In this document: positions 46,105 to 57,021 of the stretch, in pieces | Numbering within the stretch: position 1 is the stretch's first letter | Layout: the number at the start of each line of letters is the position of its first letter | NCBI GenBank assembly: GCA_033439795.1 | Contig: JAUTDP010000003.1 | Span: 620,001 to 684,000 of the forward strand | DNA: 64,000 bases | Reading direction: 5' to 3' | Source: Sordaria brevicollis | Lineage: Eukaryota > Ascomycota > Sordariomycetes > Sordariales > Sordariaceae | Notes under the pieces: model-generated | What the model was told of the DNA's origin: nothing | Seen by the model: only the letters and a program-made list of their open reading frames with translations | The model's database searches: none | Made by a program: the position numbers and the translations under genes

Positions 46105-48937
46105 TTTCCCACCGCCTGGCTCTTGATTCGCTCAAACCGCAACGTTCCCTTGACTTGAATTAGCCTCATGCTGCTTTTTTTTCTTCACCTCTCCGTTTTA
46201 TTATCAACGTCACACGCAGACGCCGCCCTTCGCTTCTTGCTCGCTGTTCCATATTGTTTGTCCCAGTTTTTGTTGTGAGGTCGTCGTGGCCCTCGTTGTC
46301 ACCGTTTGTCCGGGGTGAGGCCATTCATACCCCGGCCCGAATCTGCCACCACACCCGACTGCAGCTTCCGGCTTTCATCGTCTTCCACCATCGTGGTTGC
46401 CCGTTTCCTTGTCCGCAGTCTCGCTCGAATGTCGGCAATGCTGCGGGAATGAGTGACTGCAACGGCAACTGCGACCTCGACTGCAGGAGGACAATGCATC
46501 GATGCAGAAAGAGCGAACCAACGCAAGGGGCGCACCTGCAACTTGCATCAACTCTTATATAATCATTGCGTAGTCAAATGTGGATATCACTTTTGAGTTC
46601 GGGTCATGATCGTGAGAATCCACATCTCTCTCTCGGCTTCGACTCCAAATTGAACCACACCAACACCAACGACGCATCACGCTAGAGGTAACCTTGACCG
46701 CGAGAAGCCGGCCTCGGGTGTGCTGTTAGTTTGGGCCCAAAGTGCTTGACCGACTCAACCATCTTCGTCTCCGCTCTTTTCCTTCCAAGCCATCACCGAC
46801 CTTATGATCACGAGAGAAAACGGACAGTCAGACAGCAAACCAGACACTCATCATGTGGCACCACTGCCGTCTCTCGAGCCTTCCTCAAAAACGGCGCATT
46901 TCTGCGCTACAATGCCCAACCGATGATGTGAACAGAAACCAACAAAACCGAGCCAAACCGAACCCATCATCCCCGAGATCCAAATGAATCTAGAAGCTCA
47001 GGGACAGCCCGGCATTCGTTTCCCTACCACCCCTCCCCCTGTTCGCAAGTTTAAGCTTTGTTCGTCTTCTGCCCTCTTTTGCATTTCCATGCAGCGGTGT
47101 CCGTGCCCAGCTTTGACATGCTCACAGAAAATCTCAGACGGGACTCGCGAACGAGCGACCGAAGATGTGGACAAAGCGTTCGTCTTTCGTTTTTGCTCGT
47201 TCGACTTCGCGCGCCGTTTCGGCAACGGCGTGGGCGTGGGCGGCGGCGACAGTAACGGGACGGCAAAGGCGAAGGCGAAACAATGAACAACTCCCAACTC
47301 CCAAACAAAGAAACTGACAACTTCGAGCGAACACAAAACGGACGGCGACCCGAGGTTTTGAACGGATTACCTAAGAGTTATTGCTTGTTTCCTCTGTTCC
47401 CCTGACTGGAGGAGCGGCCCAAACCGAGAGACGATCCAGACCTTGAAGGACTCTGGGCCCCGAGTCGGGGCTCGTTCCTCTTACATAACGGCTTTCGAGG
47501 ATGAGGTGTCGATCTGCGGTGTTCCTGCATATTTCCTTTACAATGGGTACAGTGTTTGGAGACAATGTACACTTCATCCACTCGAGTCCTTCCACCCGAA
47601 CGAAACGCACGAACAAGCAGAGAGCAGCTGAGCTGGGCTGGAGCAAAGATGCTGGATGCCATGTGTCGAGCCGGCGTTCTGGCACAAGTCTTGGAGGAAC
47701 GTTCTTCTAGACACTGAGATTGGAGCTCAAGTGGCCAGGAGGACTAAGGCTTGTTTCTTTTCTCTCTTTCTATGTTTTCCCTGCGTATCTCCCGTTCACT
47801 TATGCTTTGTCGGGTCGTTATTTGTGTTCGAGATCCGCAGAGAAATGGACTGGGCTTTGCCCTGTTTCGTATGTTATGTCAGCCAGGTTATATAAGCAAG
47901 TTGCTGAGCGAGGCTGTGACGTTGACGATGTTGTCTCCCTGAAGATAAACCAAGTGGAAGCAAGGAGAGGTTGCATACGGTTCAGGCAGTACGCCATCGA
48001 GTTATGTGGTATATCAACCGCATCGGTAATGATTCAAACCTCTTAACATCGCACTCGTCATTAGCCTCTTGTGAGGCTTTGGGAAGGAAGGCATGGGTGG
48101 AAGTTACTCTTCATGATACTGCAAACATAGAGTCCATGCTCCGGACGAACCAGCTTCTTGGCGTATCAGAACGGAGTGGGCTTCGAAACCCATAGGGCTG
48201 TGACAAGGACAAGGGCATTTTGCAATATCCTCGTCTCCGGGTGGAACTGCCCTGACTAGTCGTCTCCATGGCCCGGAATTGAACCATTTTCGGTGTACTC
48301 TTGCTAGCACCGCTGTCAGATTCGTTGTCTCTTATTCTTGCTTGCTCTCGGTGTGCTGTGCTATAAGAGCCAACATCCCAAAGTCCGTTCGGTCATGGTG
48401 TTGATATCGCCATCGTTTCCCGAGGAAACGTCGTCATCTTCGCTCCTCACAATGATGGCGCTTTCTTTGTGCGGTTAGTGCCAACGTCGGATAAAAGCTT
48501 ATGGTTGTATCGTTGTGGTCCTCGTCGCTCATCTCCTGGTTATCGAAACTCAAGGGGTATTCCTCGTCAGGGACGAGCAGCGGGGGACTTTCGCCATCTG
48601 CGTATGAACTCGAATGTTTTCGCTACATTAAACCCGCTGATATGAGCTATTTAGTGGACGTGGGCGGGATGGAGCTCGCGGGCAGACGGTGGATGGCTTC
48701 TACATCCCACAAAGGGAGCTCCATTCATCGCCTTATTACCACCGATAAAAGATTATGAACGTCGCGAGGGATTGGCTTTATAGCTTATTATAGTTGCTGC
48801 CTCGAATGAATCTCTACTTGAAGATACCCTACTCATTTACCAAAAGAAGTCTTATATCTGTCCACTGCTTTTCTCCCGCTCCAAAAAGAGATAACACGCC
48901 GTCGAGGTAGAACCAAACAAAATATTAATAAAAAGAT
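46105..48937. other. Gene-poor region with weak ORF candidates
   Basis: About 2.8 kb. Two frames have plausible residues but no family: 47662-47378 minus (94 aa, MASSIFAPAQLSCSLL..., with a CTHC motif) and 48501-48758 plus (85 aa, ATG start). GC-rich shadow frames on both strands at 46,990-47,340 do not look coding. Confidence in any gene here is low. Confidence 0.3.
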
Positions 48938-49127
48938 TGTGCGGTCCGGGATTCGAACCCGGGTCCTTTGGCTGTTCCATGGGCTTTCAGGCCTTCCCTC
49001 GTTGTATGCTAGATAGGCGAAGACCTCACCTAGGAATCTAGGGTTAGACGGTGCCTGTGACACCGTGGAGATTGCCAGCCTCATTCCCTTTTGGAAGCCA
49101 ACGCGCTGACCACTGCGCCAACCGCAC
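48938..49127 (-). tRNA. tRNA-Trp (CCA) with a 117-nt intron
   Basis: 5' half 49127-49091, intron 49090-48974, 3' half 48973-48938; mature length 73 nt before CCA addition. The acceptor stem GTGCGGT/ACCGCAC is perfect. The D arm is GCGC...GCGC, the anticodon stem TTGGC/GCCAA is perfect with loop TTCCAA plus A, and the T arm is CCGGG-TTCGAAT-CCCGG. The anticodon is CCA. The intron interrupts after position 37, the usual place. Near its 3' end it holds TGGAA, which can pair with TTCCA of the anticodon loop as in normal pre-tRNA introns. A TTTTT terminator follows on the minus strand. The intron is much longer than typical fungal tRNA introns. Confidence 0.93.
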
Positions 49128-49654
49128 TTTTTTCTTGTTGAGATAAGGACCTAAAATTCTAATACATATACCCCGAAGGAGGTACGTACCCGTCTTAGGG
49201 GCCGGCCGGGGGGCGACGGCATGGAAGTGACGGGAGTTTGGCAGAAGTCTGGCTGGATGGAGGAAGGCACGGCCGGTTTGAACTGCCCTTGATGGCCAGG
49301 ACACTCGGGGCAGAGCAGGTTTACTGAGGTGGTAAGTGAACGTACATTGGATCTCTTGTTCCCTGGTTGTTGGAAGGTCCCGTCCTTCACTGCCATAGCC
49401 TTGCCATTCACGGGCACCCTTCCATGGTATTCGGCCTGTCCTAACTTCCGTTTGCCCTCTTTCCCTGACCCTCTGACCTCAAGAAACACCACCTTCTTTC
49501 GCCATCGCAATTCAGCCTCCATCACTGCTTCTTCCTCAGCCATCAACACTGATTCTTCCTTCTGCCTCAGTCAACTCAAAGTCACACCCACCTCGTTTAT
49601 TCTCTCACAACAGTCAGGCACCTGTTCAAGACCAAGTCACAGACCACCATCAGG

Positions 49655-49981
49655 ATGCCGGAATTCTGGTTCGCAAGACGTTTTTCAAATGAGGTAGCTC
49701 ATTACAGCCCTGGCGTAATCCCACCCCGACGCATGGGCGATGTCTGGATCACGAGACATACCTACGAGACACTCACGCCGACTCCCAACAACTACAACGC
49801 AATCCCACCGCGACGCGAGCCTGAATCTTCCCGTCACCCGATTCTGCTCAAACTCAGGAAGATTCTGCGAGGAAAACTGGTCCTAGCCATCCTGCGCACT
49901 TGTTTTTTCCTCTCCATCACCATGGCCGGCGTACAAGCTTGGCGCTTCCTCGCCACTCGCTCAGCTACCTCTGAGCTGTGA
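49655..49981 (+). CDS. Small hypothetical protein, 108 aa, one membrane segment
   Basis: ATG 49655 begins MPEFWFARRFSNEVAHY and the TGA is at 49979-49981. The frame is C-rich at third positions. The middle is Pro/Thr/Asn-rich (two PPRR motifs), then comes a basic stretch LLKLRKILRGK and a hydrophobic segment LVLAILRTCFFLSITMAGV near the C-terminus. That could make it a tail-anchored or mitochondrial membrane protein. I recognise no family. A pyrimidine-rich leader lies upstream. Confidence 0.45.
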   Translation: MPEFWFARRFSNEVAHYSPGVIPPRRMGDVWITRHTYETLTPTPNNYNAIPPRREPESSRHPILLKLRKILRGKLVLAILRTCFFLSITMAGVQAWRFLATRSATSEL

Positions 49982-51071
49982 CTGCGAGCAGGTTAAGGGC
50001 AGAGTCATCGGCTTTGGCAAAGAGCAACAGAGGGTATCGCGACAAATCAGTACTGCTTTGCTATCATCAGCAGCGTTAGTCAACACGCGTTGCGTCAGTC
50101 GTCGTTCAGAAGCAAGCAGCAAGTTTCCTACCTTGAGCAATAGGTGACATCACCGACATGGAGACTGAGAGGAGTCTTCTTCTCCCTGTAAGTCTGACTA
50201 TTTTTTTTCTTCACGTCCTGAAAGCACCTACCTATATTTCCGCTCGCCATCTCTTTTGTCCCAGACATCTTCGCCGTTCAAATTATTTGAGCTACTCTAT
50301 ATGCGCGCCTCGTTACCACTACTACCTACTAACTCTTCCGCAGCTCGCAACGACCACCCGCTTTCTGCCTAGACCTCTTTTCACGAACGAGGTTGCTTTG
50401 GTCCTCGTCCATCCGCATGCGACGAAGTCATCGCACGTTTCCCCCCCTTGCCGTTGAATAAGACACTACGGGCGAGATGCTCGAGCAGGACGAGTCGTGA
50501 CGGAGAAGGAGGATAAGATTACAAGAAAATACACACAAAAAAAAGTAGCGAGTGCGATTGCTCAAAATCGGCATAGGCCGCGATAGTCTTCTGCCGGCGT
50601 GGAGATCCAAGGACGAGGGATGGGAAGGTTATATTTGTTCAGGTCATGATACTCAGATGGTTATAATTGGAGGTGCTGGGACAAAACCACCGGTTGGTGA
50701 TAATAGGCACAGGCAGAGTTGTAGTAGACACTCTGCTATTTCCAAGTGGCGAAATAAGTTTCTCTCTCAGTCTTATAACTCTAGTGGAGTTTATCGTCTC
50801 TTCGTTCATTATTATATTTCTTTTCCTCCTTCTTTGACTAATATGTGCTCTTGATTTGCGTTGTGACCGCTGTCTATTCTCTCGCTCGTCCCATGCGGAA
50901 ATTTGGAACAGAGGTTGCTGATCCGAACCTGGGTCTCCGTGCTCAAAAGAGTAGTTCCCAGAGGGTACCGATTGAGCAATTGACTGCCCAGCCGAATCCG
51001 AGGGCATTAAGATGGCAGTCGTGGCATTTCTTCTCTGGCGACCCTTGAACTATTTATTTGTTCCCGCAGGG
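49982..51071. other. Intergenic, no supported gene
   Basis: About 1.1 kb. A minus-strand sequence near 50,910-50,980 resembles A and B boxes of a tRNA (GCTCAATCGGTA and CCAGGTTCGGATC) but no cloverleaf could be drawn. No protein gene is supported. Confidence 0.4.
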
Positions 51072-51391
51072 TTCCCACGAGGAGGGAGGCGCACGAACTC
51101 CTTAGTAGACACTGGCTCCGCACTGAGACCGTTCGTAGACTTATGGTCAACTTCTCGAAGTTTCATGCCGGTCCTTGCTCGATCGCCAACGGGCCGCCGA
51201 GGAAGCGTAACAGAAAGTCTGTGAGCGTACCTAACCTGGAGGGGTCTAGTACTGGCAAACGCTGTGTTAGGTCTCCGTGGGTCGAAGAAATCCTACTGAC
51301 GGGTCTTGACGAAAAGGGAAGGCACGCGTCTCGAATCAAGGTGGGTCGAGCTCTGGCACCTTCCACTCCAAGCCGGTCGTTTGTTTGCTGA
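51072..51391 (+). pseudogene. Coding-like exon fragment
   Basis: An acceptor-like TTGTTCCCGCAG is followed by an open frame rich in basic residues (REAHELLSRHWLRTETVRRL, NGPPRKRNRKS) up to a TGA at 51389. The residue pattern looks like real protein, but no start, donor or partner exon is clear. It could be part of a decayed gene that includes the pieces further right. Confidence 0.3.
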
Positions 51392-51407
51392 GGGACGCAC
51401 AAATTCA

Positions 51408-51520
51408 AAACTTCCTTCTCTCCTTCCCCTCCTTCTCTCCATCCCCTCCTTCTCTCCTTCCCCTCCTTCTCTCCTTCCCCTCCTTTTCTCCTTCCCCTCC
51501 TTCCTTTCTCCCTCCTCCAT
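51408..51520 (+). repeat. Pyrimidine repeat, CCTTCTCTCCTTCCCCT units
   Basis: About six imperfect copies of a 16-18 bp C/T-only unit. One strand is purely pyrimidine over roughly 100 bp. Confidence 0.85.
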
Positions 51521-51974
51521 CAACTGAGCCCCGCGCAAAATTTACCTTTCTCTCACTTCTTGCTCAGCCAAGTCATCTTCCTTCGCGACTTCGATCTACA
51601 CCACATCATCGGGCAGAGTCGTACATCTATTTCATTACCTGCAACCATATCAAAAGAGCCATTACACAATCACCGCGGGCGAAGCGAGTGACTGGGCTGA
51701 ACTGACTGGAAAGTGATATCGCCATCACCAATACCAGCAAGACGCATCATCACAGGCTGTGAGTACCTTTATATATTCAGATCGACATCACCTCTTCCTT
51801 CCCCTTGTTATTCTTCCATCAGCAACACCGCTCTGGCGCTCTCTCGCGCGATGATTGTTCCTCTATAGCAACGAATCCTGTCGCGACCAGTCACTAAATC
51901 TTGCCTGCCTTCAGGCCCTGAACCTGCAGTCCCTCAATCGCCGCGGGTTTCTTTTCCTGACCAACAACCTCAAG

Positions 51975-52654
51975 ATGTCGCGTCTTCAACGGAACACACC
52001 GGTGAGTCAAACGTCCTTCGCTTCTCGCCCACTTCCATCTTCCCCCACTTGGTTATGATGAATCAACAAAGCGCTCGATTTCTTAGAAAGAGTCGCGACT
52101 GTTTTCTTCCCCTGATCCTAGAGGATTGATGTCTTCGATGACAGACAACTACCGGAGCCTGGTTACTCTGAACCAATGTTGAAAGCTTTCACTTGGTTAT
52201 GATGATCAAACAAAAAGTCCTAGAGGATTGATGTCTTCGATGACAGACACTCAACCAGTGCACGGTTATTCTGAACCAAAAATACTTCCACTCCATGCGC
52301 TCGTGCTAGAATCAAAAACTGTCTTGAGCAACGAAGCTAATTATATCGTATGCCTTCTCTACCTACCTCTAGCTAGCTTCTTTCTTTGCCTTTGCATCGG
52401 GGTCCAGCGCCAATAAAGCCCTGGCTGAGCTCCCCCAGATGAGGTACAAGGTTGAAGCTGACAACGACGGCTTGCAAGAGCCAAATGACGACGAAGAAAT
52501 GGCCGACGACGAGGAGGAGCTTGAGCAAATTCATAAAGCAGAGGACCAGCTCGACCATGATGAGGTCCTCAACATCTTGGATGACATTTTTGCTGGCGGA
52601 TCAGAAGCACAGGAAACTTTTCGTCGTTGCTGTGCTCTTTTTGCTGGATGGTAG
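51975..52654 (+). CDS. Possible small acidic protein gene, spliced
   Basis: Exon 1 51975-52001 codes MSRLQRNTP and ends at a consensus GTGAGT. A last exon 52373-52654 starts after CTCTAG in the matching phase and codes 93 residues with a strongly acidic helix-like centre (NDDEEMADDEEELEQIHK, DEVLNILDDIFAGG). Joined directly this is 102 aa. The 371-nt space between contains a direct repeat whose two copies each start with CCTAGAGGATTGATG, a splice-acceptor-like sequence in the same phase. Extra or duplicated exons are therefore possible. No family is recognised. Confidence 0.35.
52051..52270 (+). repeat. Direct duplication of about 90-100 bp
   Basis: ACTTGGTTATGATGA with an A-rich stretch occurs at 52055-52075 and 52193-52213. 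CTAGAGGATTGATGTCTTCG with ATGACAGACA occurs at 52118-52147 and 52220-52249. TTATTCTGAACC-like sequence follows each. The spacing differs because about 40 bp are missing from the second unit. Confidence 0.8.
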
Positions 52655-52813
52655 AGGGCTGCTGGACGTGGGTTGATACTTTTGGAGGATGATTACGAGA
52701 AGAAGCATACCGAGAAACAACGAGAGAAGTGAATTTGGATTGGCAGAACTTCCAAGTGGAAGAATGGGAATTGACTGCATTGGATCTGAGTAGCTAAAAC
52801 TACTTCCGGTATG

Positions 52814-54381
52814 TTATCTCTTACTACTAGTGGTAAAGCTTGGCTCAAAGCGTTCTTCTTCATGATAACCGAGTGTCCGTACAAGTGTTGCATGTCGAAT
52901 GCTGCCCATTATTGATAGAGGTATCCAAATGTTTTTCAGCCGTTTCATAACCCCGAGCATAGTATGAAAAGGCTTCTCTTGGCCTTTTTCCATTCCTTTG
53001 TCGAGGTGGACACGGATTGTTCTGGCCCTCTCGAGCTGTGTTCGAAGCTGGTATGGTTGGTGCCACATTTCCGACATGGATGGAGTTTATTTTCGGTGAC
53101 GGGATACTCCTGCACCAGGGGTAACCGCATGAGAAGCTGAAAAATTGGTGTAATTTCGCTGTCGTCCGCCGCCGGGAAACGTTCCTTGCCTCCGACACGC
53201 ATGTCTGATGGCTTGGTTATCGAGGAAAGGAGCTTAATGCGTTTGTGCGCTTCGGGACGCGAGACGCTCTAGAGCCCAGACAATGAGGCGGCTCGACAGA
53301 GGCATGGCACCGCGGTGAAAAGACCTCGGAGGCACGGAACAAGGCCTGGTGGCGCCATGTTCATCAGTCGTGCTCCAACGGTCTCGGTGTCATCACGACC
53401 AGCTTGCCGCCACGCTCTGCTAGAACGCGCGATGGCAGAGCGGGAGGCATCGAGGATCTCCGGGACGTTGGCGATACGGACTGGAGCTTCGAGGTGTCGT
53501 GGCACAGGTGTGCTAGAGGTTGGAGTTGACTGGAAAAGATAAACTGGTGGTGAAAATGTACATAGTCGAGAAATCAAGCCTCGGCAAGGCATGAAATCTT
53601 ACTAACCTTGAAAGAGACTCTCGAGAAACCGATTGAGAGATGATACATCTCGTGGATCTCTTTTTGATCCAGCAACTTTGTAGATCATCTCATCTTTCCA
53701 TCCAAAAGGGTGGGACACTCGCGAAACGATTTCGTCCAGACCGTCAATAGTATTGAAGTTGTCGAAAAACTGGGGGTAAGGTAACTTCTCTAACAGCCTC
53801 CTCCACGGATTGGAATGGGGGGAAATCTCATCGGACTCTCGCCCGGAATAGTTGGCGTCGGGTCGTTTGCCTCGTCTTCCTCGGCCAGCTTTGATCGCTT
53901 AGCCAGATATCTCGGCCTTCATGTGGGCTAGCCGAGCCGCGTGGTATTCGGCAAGCTGGGCCTCCGTCATATTGTGAATGCCCTGTGGGCGTTCGTGGAG
54001 CGGGGTGTGGGAATTTGTAGGCCGCCTCGACACTTGACGGCGTGGTCATGGCATAAAGCCGGACCAGAAAACATCCATATTGGAGAGGATTCAGGTTGTC
54101 TTAAATATTACGAGGGGTTGGTTGAATCATAATGGTATGGGAGGTTTGGACACATATAAGGGCCCCGAGCTCCTCGATGCGGAGTGCATTCTCATGTGTA
54201 GAGGTAGGCTTCTTTCTGGGGTCGTAGACAGCCACTCCGACTTCAGACAGCTTCTGGAAGGTGGAAAGCTGGGGCTCTTTATAAGGGTCGGCTCGGATGT
54301 GGTGGGAGGCCTGTTGTTGGTGTTGACCATGTGCGCCAACGCCTCAGCCAGATTGAATATAATTTCACGCTGGCCACTCAA
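52814..54381 (-). pseudogene. Decayed protein gene, unidentified
   Basis: Reading the minus strand, coding-like sequence continues for about 1.5 kb in pieces. One piece covers 54381-54330 (FNLAEALAHMVNTNN), then a shift to another frame (DPYKEPQLSTFQKLSEVGVA). A further piece follows from about 54,000 (IHNMTEAQLAEYHAARLAHM). It crosses an in-frame TAA at 53901-53899, continues (PQFFDNFNTIDGLDEIVSRV), passes a 63-nt intron 53606-53544 (GTTAGT...CACCAG) and goes on to an in-frame TAG at 53271-53269. After that the frame stays open (SRPEAHKRIKLLSS) and changes again near 53,080. Both stops are one C-to-T change away from a Gln codon in a CpA context. No family recognised. Confidence 0.5.
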
Positions 54382-54555
54382 TACATAAAGAGGTTACACA
54401 ACTCTCGTCGCTCTAGAATGGAGAACCTGCCGCAGTTCCTATGGCGGATTCGGACCATAGAAGCATATCCTACAACCGTTGTCAAAATCAGATGAAAGCG
54501 GAGTATATGTTTCTGAAAGCATTCCCTTTTCAAAGTGACTTTCACTTGTCCCAGG

Positions 54556-55104
54556 ATGAGCTCTTGGTTCGGTGACCTCGGTTCCCCTGGCCGCAGAGGT
54601 GATGGCCCCAACCAGAAAGAGCCCCTGGCCTACACAACCAACATTGACCGGGACATCCAAAAACGGCCCTTGGTCCCAAATACCGTGAGGATCCTGCAAC
54701 GACCCAAGAATAAATCGAACGAACCGAAGAAGCCCCCCATGCAGTCCGCAAAGTCCAGGGTCAACCAGAGAGAACCCCTAGCAAACACAACCTCCGAGGA
54801 CAAGGACAAGGGCATCCAACAACGGCCCTTGGTCCCAGGTATTGTGAGAATCCTGAAACGGCCCTCTAAGAAGGACTCGGATGACCTGAGGCCCTTTATG
54901 AAACCCGCAGAGGACGTTGCAAAGCCTGCTATCCAGCAGGTTTCCCAGCAACCCGAGTAGCGGCCCAGGGGCAACCAGAGAGAGCCTCTCGCCCTAACAA
55001 CCCCAATTGGCCGGGACATCAAACAACAGCCCTTGGTCCCAGGCTCCGTGAAAATCTTGCAACGGCCCAAGAATGAGTCGAGCGACGTGAAGACCAGGAC
55101 ATGA
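54556..55104 (+). pseudogene. Truncated relative of the 57-kb repeat protein
   Basis: ATG 54556 (MSSWFGDLGSPGRRGDG) leads into units starting at 54610 and 54763 that match the repeats of the gene at 57022-58697 (QKEPLAYTT, IQKRPLVP, VRILQRPKN; then QREPLANTT, IQQRPLVPG, RPFMKPAEDVAKPAIQQ). A TAG at 54958-54960 ends the frame after 134 aa. Immediately behind it, still in frame, a third unit begins (NQREPLALTT, VPGSVKILQRPKN) and runs to TGA 55102-55104. The conserved C-terminal domain of the relative is absent. Either a short repeat-only protein is made or this is a decayed duplicate; the in-frame TAG fits CAG to TAG. Confidence 0.6.
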
Positions 55105-55126
55105 AAGGAGGATCAAATCGTCCCAC

Positions 55127-55291
55127 ATGCTGTCCAAAATGATTCTTCAGGAAGATGGTAATAAAATAGCTCCCTGGGTTTGGGACCCTGCACAAGAGGC
55201 CCCGATGGGTGATGGAGCTGTTATCGACCTCGTGCCCGGCCTGGAGTGTCCAGATCGGCAGGGCACTCATGCCGCCGAGTTTGAGACATAA
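55127..55291 (+). pseudogene. Short coding-like fragment
   Basis: The frame from ATG 55127 codes 54 residues (MLSKMILQEDGNKIAPWVW ... VIDLVPGLECPDRQG) with good codon use and ends in TAA. It lies just behind the truncated repeat ORF and may belong to another decayed gene. No family recognised. Confidence 0.3.
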
Positions 55292-55422
55292 CGGGCGAGA
55301 CTGGAGTCTCTTATACGAGCTTTGTTCACCAGATTAACAACCTCTCGCATTAGTTGGAAAGTGAGCGTCCGATCAATTTGAATGACTTTGTGTAGACCAT
55401 CATGGTGTGGCAACGATGATAG

Positions 55423-55494
55423 ACTCAACTGGCGCGATAGTTGCGCGCAGGATTTTAGGTCCTGAGTGTACGAGTTCGACTCCCGTGTTAGTGT
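55423..55494 (+). other. tRNA-like sequence with ochre (TTA) anticodon loop, probable pseudogene
   Basis: The D arm GCGC-GATAGTT-GCGC and the anticodon arm CAGGA-TTTTAGG-TCCTG are perfect. The T arm ACGAG-TTCGACT-CCCGT has one mismatch, and A-box (TGGCGCGATAG) and B-box (GAGTTCGACTCCC) sequences are good. The acceptor stem is poor: ACTCAAC against GTTAGTG. Counting from the perfect anticodon stem gives anticodon TTA, which would read UAA. A decayed tRNA or tRNA-derived relic is more likely than a working suppressor. Confidence 0.45.
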
Positions 55495-55592
55495 CATCAT
55501 TATTGTCTAGCACACACGGTCAAGGTGATCCGCATGGACAATACGGAAAGGCTTATAATTCGTCGTAGTTTCTAGGTGGGTATCATCGCGCT

Positions 55593-56299
55593 ATGTTTGA
55601 GGTGGTTACGGGCAGTTACGTCCTCGACCACCAACACCAACCTTCAACATGCCACTACTGGCTGGGACTCAAGGTTAGCTACCTTACTTCATGGTTGTCG
55701 CATCATGAAGAAGACCAGCCATCATCTCCGAAGGGGAACTTTGTGTTCCCTTGCGATATCCACTTTGACAGCATTGGGTAGTGGACGACGTGGTCACCTC
55801 CGTGCAGGTGATCACCCGCACATTGACCGTGTTAACGCGGGTGGTGATTCGAGCCTTTCCGTTCTCTCCCTGTCGGGTGCATTACGACCTCTGATTTCTG
55901 GTGGTCTCCTGGCGGGTATGGCTGGAAGTGCCGAGGAAGGTAGGGGTAGCCACCTAGCCCGAGAAAAGTGCCGGCCGATGAGCGCCGGAGTTTCGCTCAC
56001 CATTACCGATCCCAACACTGCCCGCTTGCGCAACCGTTGGACAGGTCCAGCACTTCAAGGCGGCAGCTTGCTGGTGGCATAAGGGATACATCCCTCCGGA
56101 TATAAAGATCGTCGACAACGATGATGAGGACGAGGACGGTTCCGAGGACGGCGACGAAGATGATGATGAAGACGACAACGAGATGGGTTGGTGCCTGGAC
56201 GCAGGCGTGAGAATCGCGGGCCAACCGGTGCACATGCACATTGTGAGATGCACGACTGGATCTGATCAACTGGTTTGGAACTCTTTGCGACGCCTGTGA
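55593..56299 (+). pseudogene. Decayed protein gene, unidentified
   Basis: A good frame opens at ATG 55593 (MFEVVTGSYVLDHQ) and stops at TAG 55779-55781. Coding-like sequence continues from 55781 in the next frame (DDVVTSVQVITRTLTVL) to TGA 56297-56299. It is interrupted only by TGA 55892, TAG 55955 and TGA 55979. The last part has a long acidic run (56,112-56,190) then MGWCLDAGVRIAGQPVHMH. Each internal stop in this frame is a single C-to-T change away from a CGA or CAG codon. No family recognised. Confidence 0.5.
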
Positions 56300-57021
56300 A
56301 GGCCAATCACACGGTGGAACGCGGACGACCAAATGCGGGCTTTGGAGTTAAGCCAGCATAAACACGCGTTTGACTCTTCTAGAGGTATTCTATGTAGAAG
56401 TATGCAAGATTGTTAGCGGTGCCGTCCACGTCAAGGCCATGCAGGGTCTAGCATAAAGGCGCTGTGATGCTGGGAATTTTATATTGACATTTCTCACCAC
56501 CTACATGGAGTTTTATTCACCGCTTGCACGTCTTTCGTCTCGTTATCGATTAACTTACGTTTCCTCCTTGCCACACCACATGTACTCATCGTTCTGTTAG
56601 CACATGCAGTCATCAAGAAGCGGTCCTGGCCAGCTGGTAAAGTCTGTGGTTGATGTGACATACGAGCGTCTTTGTGTCGCTTGCTGCGCGCCCCTCCTCC
56701 AGCAGTCTGAACAGATGCAACTGGCAACTGGCAACAAGGCAGGCTTTAGGGCATGACCCCAGCCTCGACCACTTTCTACTTTCTGGCCCTTTGCTTGCTG
56801 ATTTTCTTCCTTGCTCTTGGATCTGGCGGCCTTCTCCAACCAAAAACAAAACAACATCTTGTGGACACAGCCAGCTCTCGCTCCGTTTGAACAAGAAAAA
56901 TTGACGACAACAGCCAGTGACAAGATCAAGAGACTTTGACTTCATCAAAGCTACCAGATAACGGTACCAACAAGTCCACTGGCTTTCTGATCATCCACCT
57001 TCTAGTCCAGTCACTATCAAG
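56300..57021. other. Intergenic, promoter of the repeat-protein gene
   Basis: About 0.7 kb with short chance frames only. It separates the decayed sequence on the left from the intact gene starting at 57022. Confidence 0.5.
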
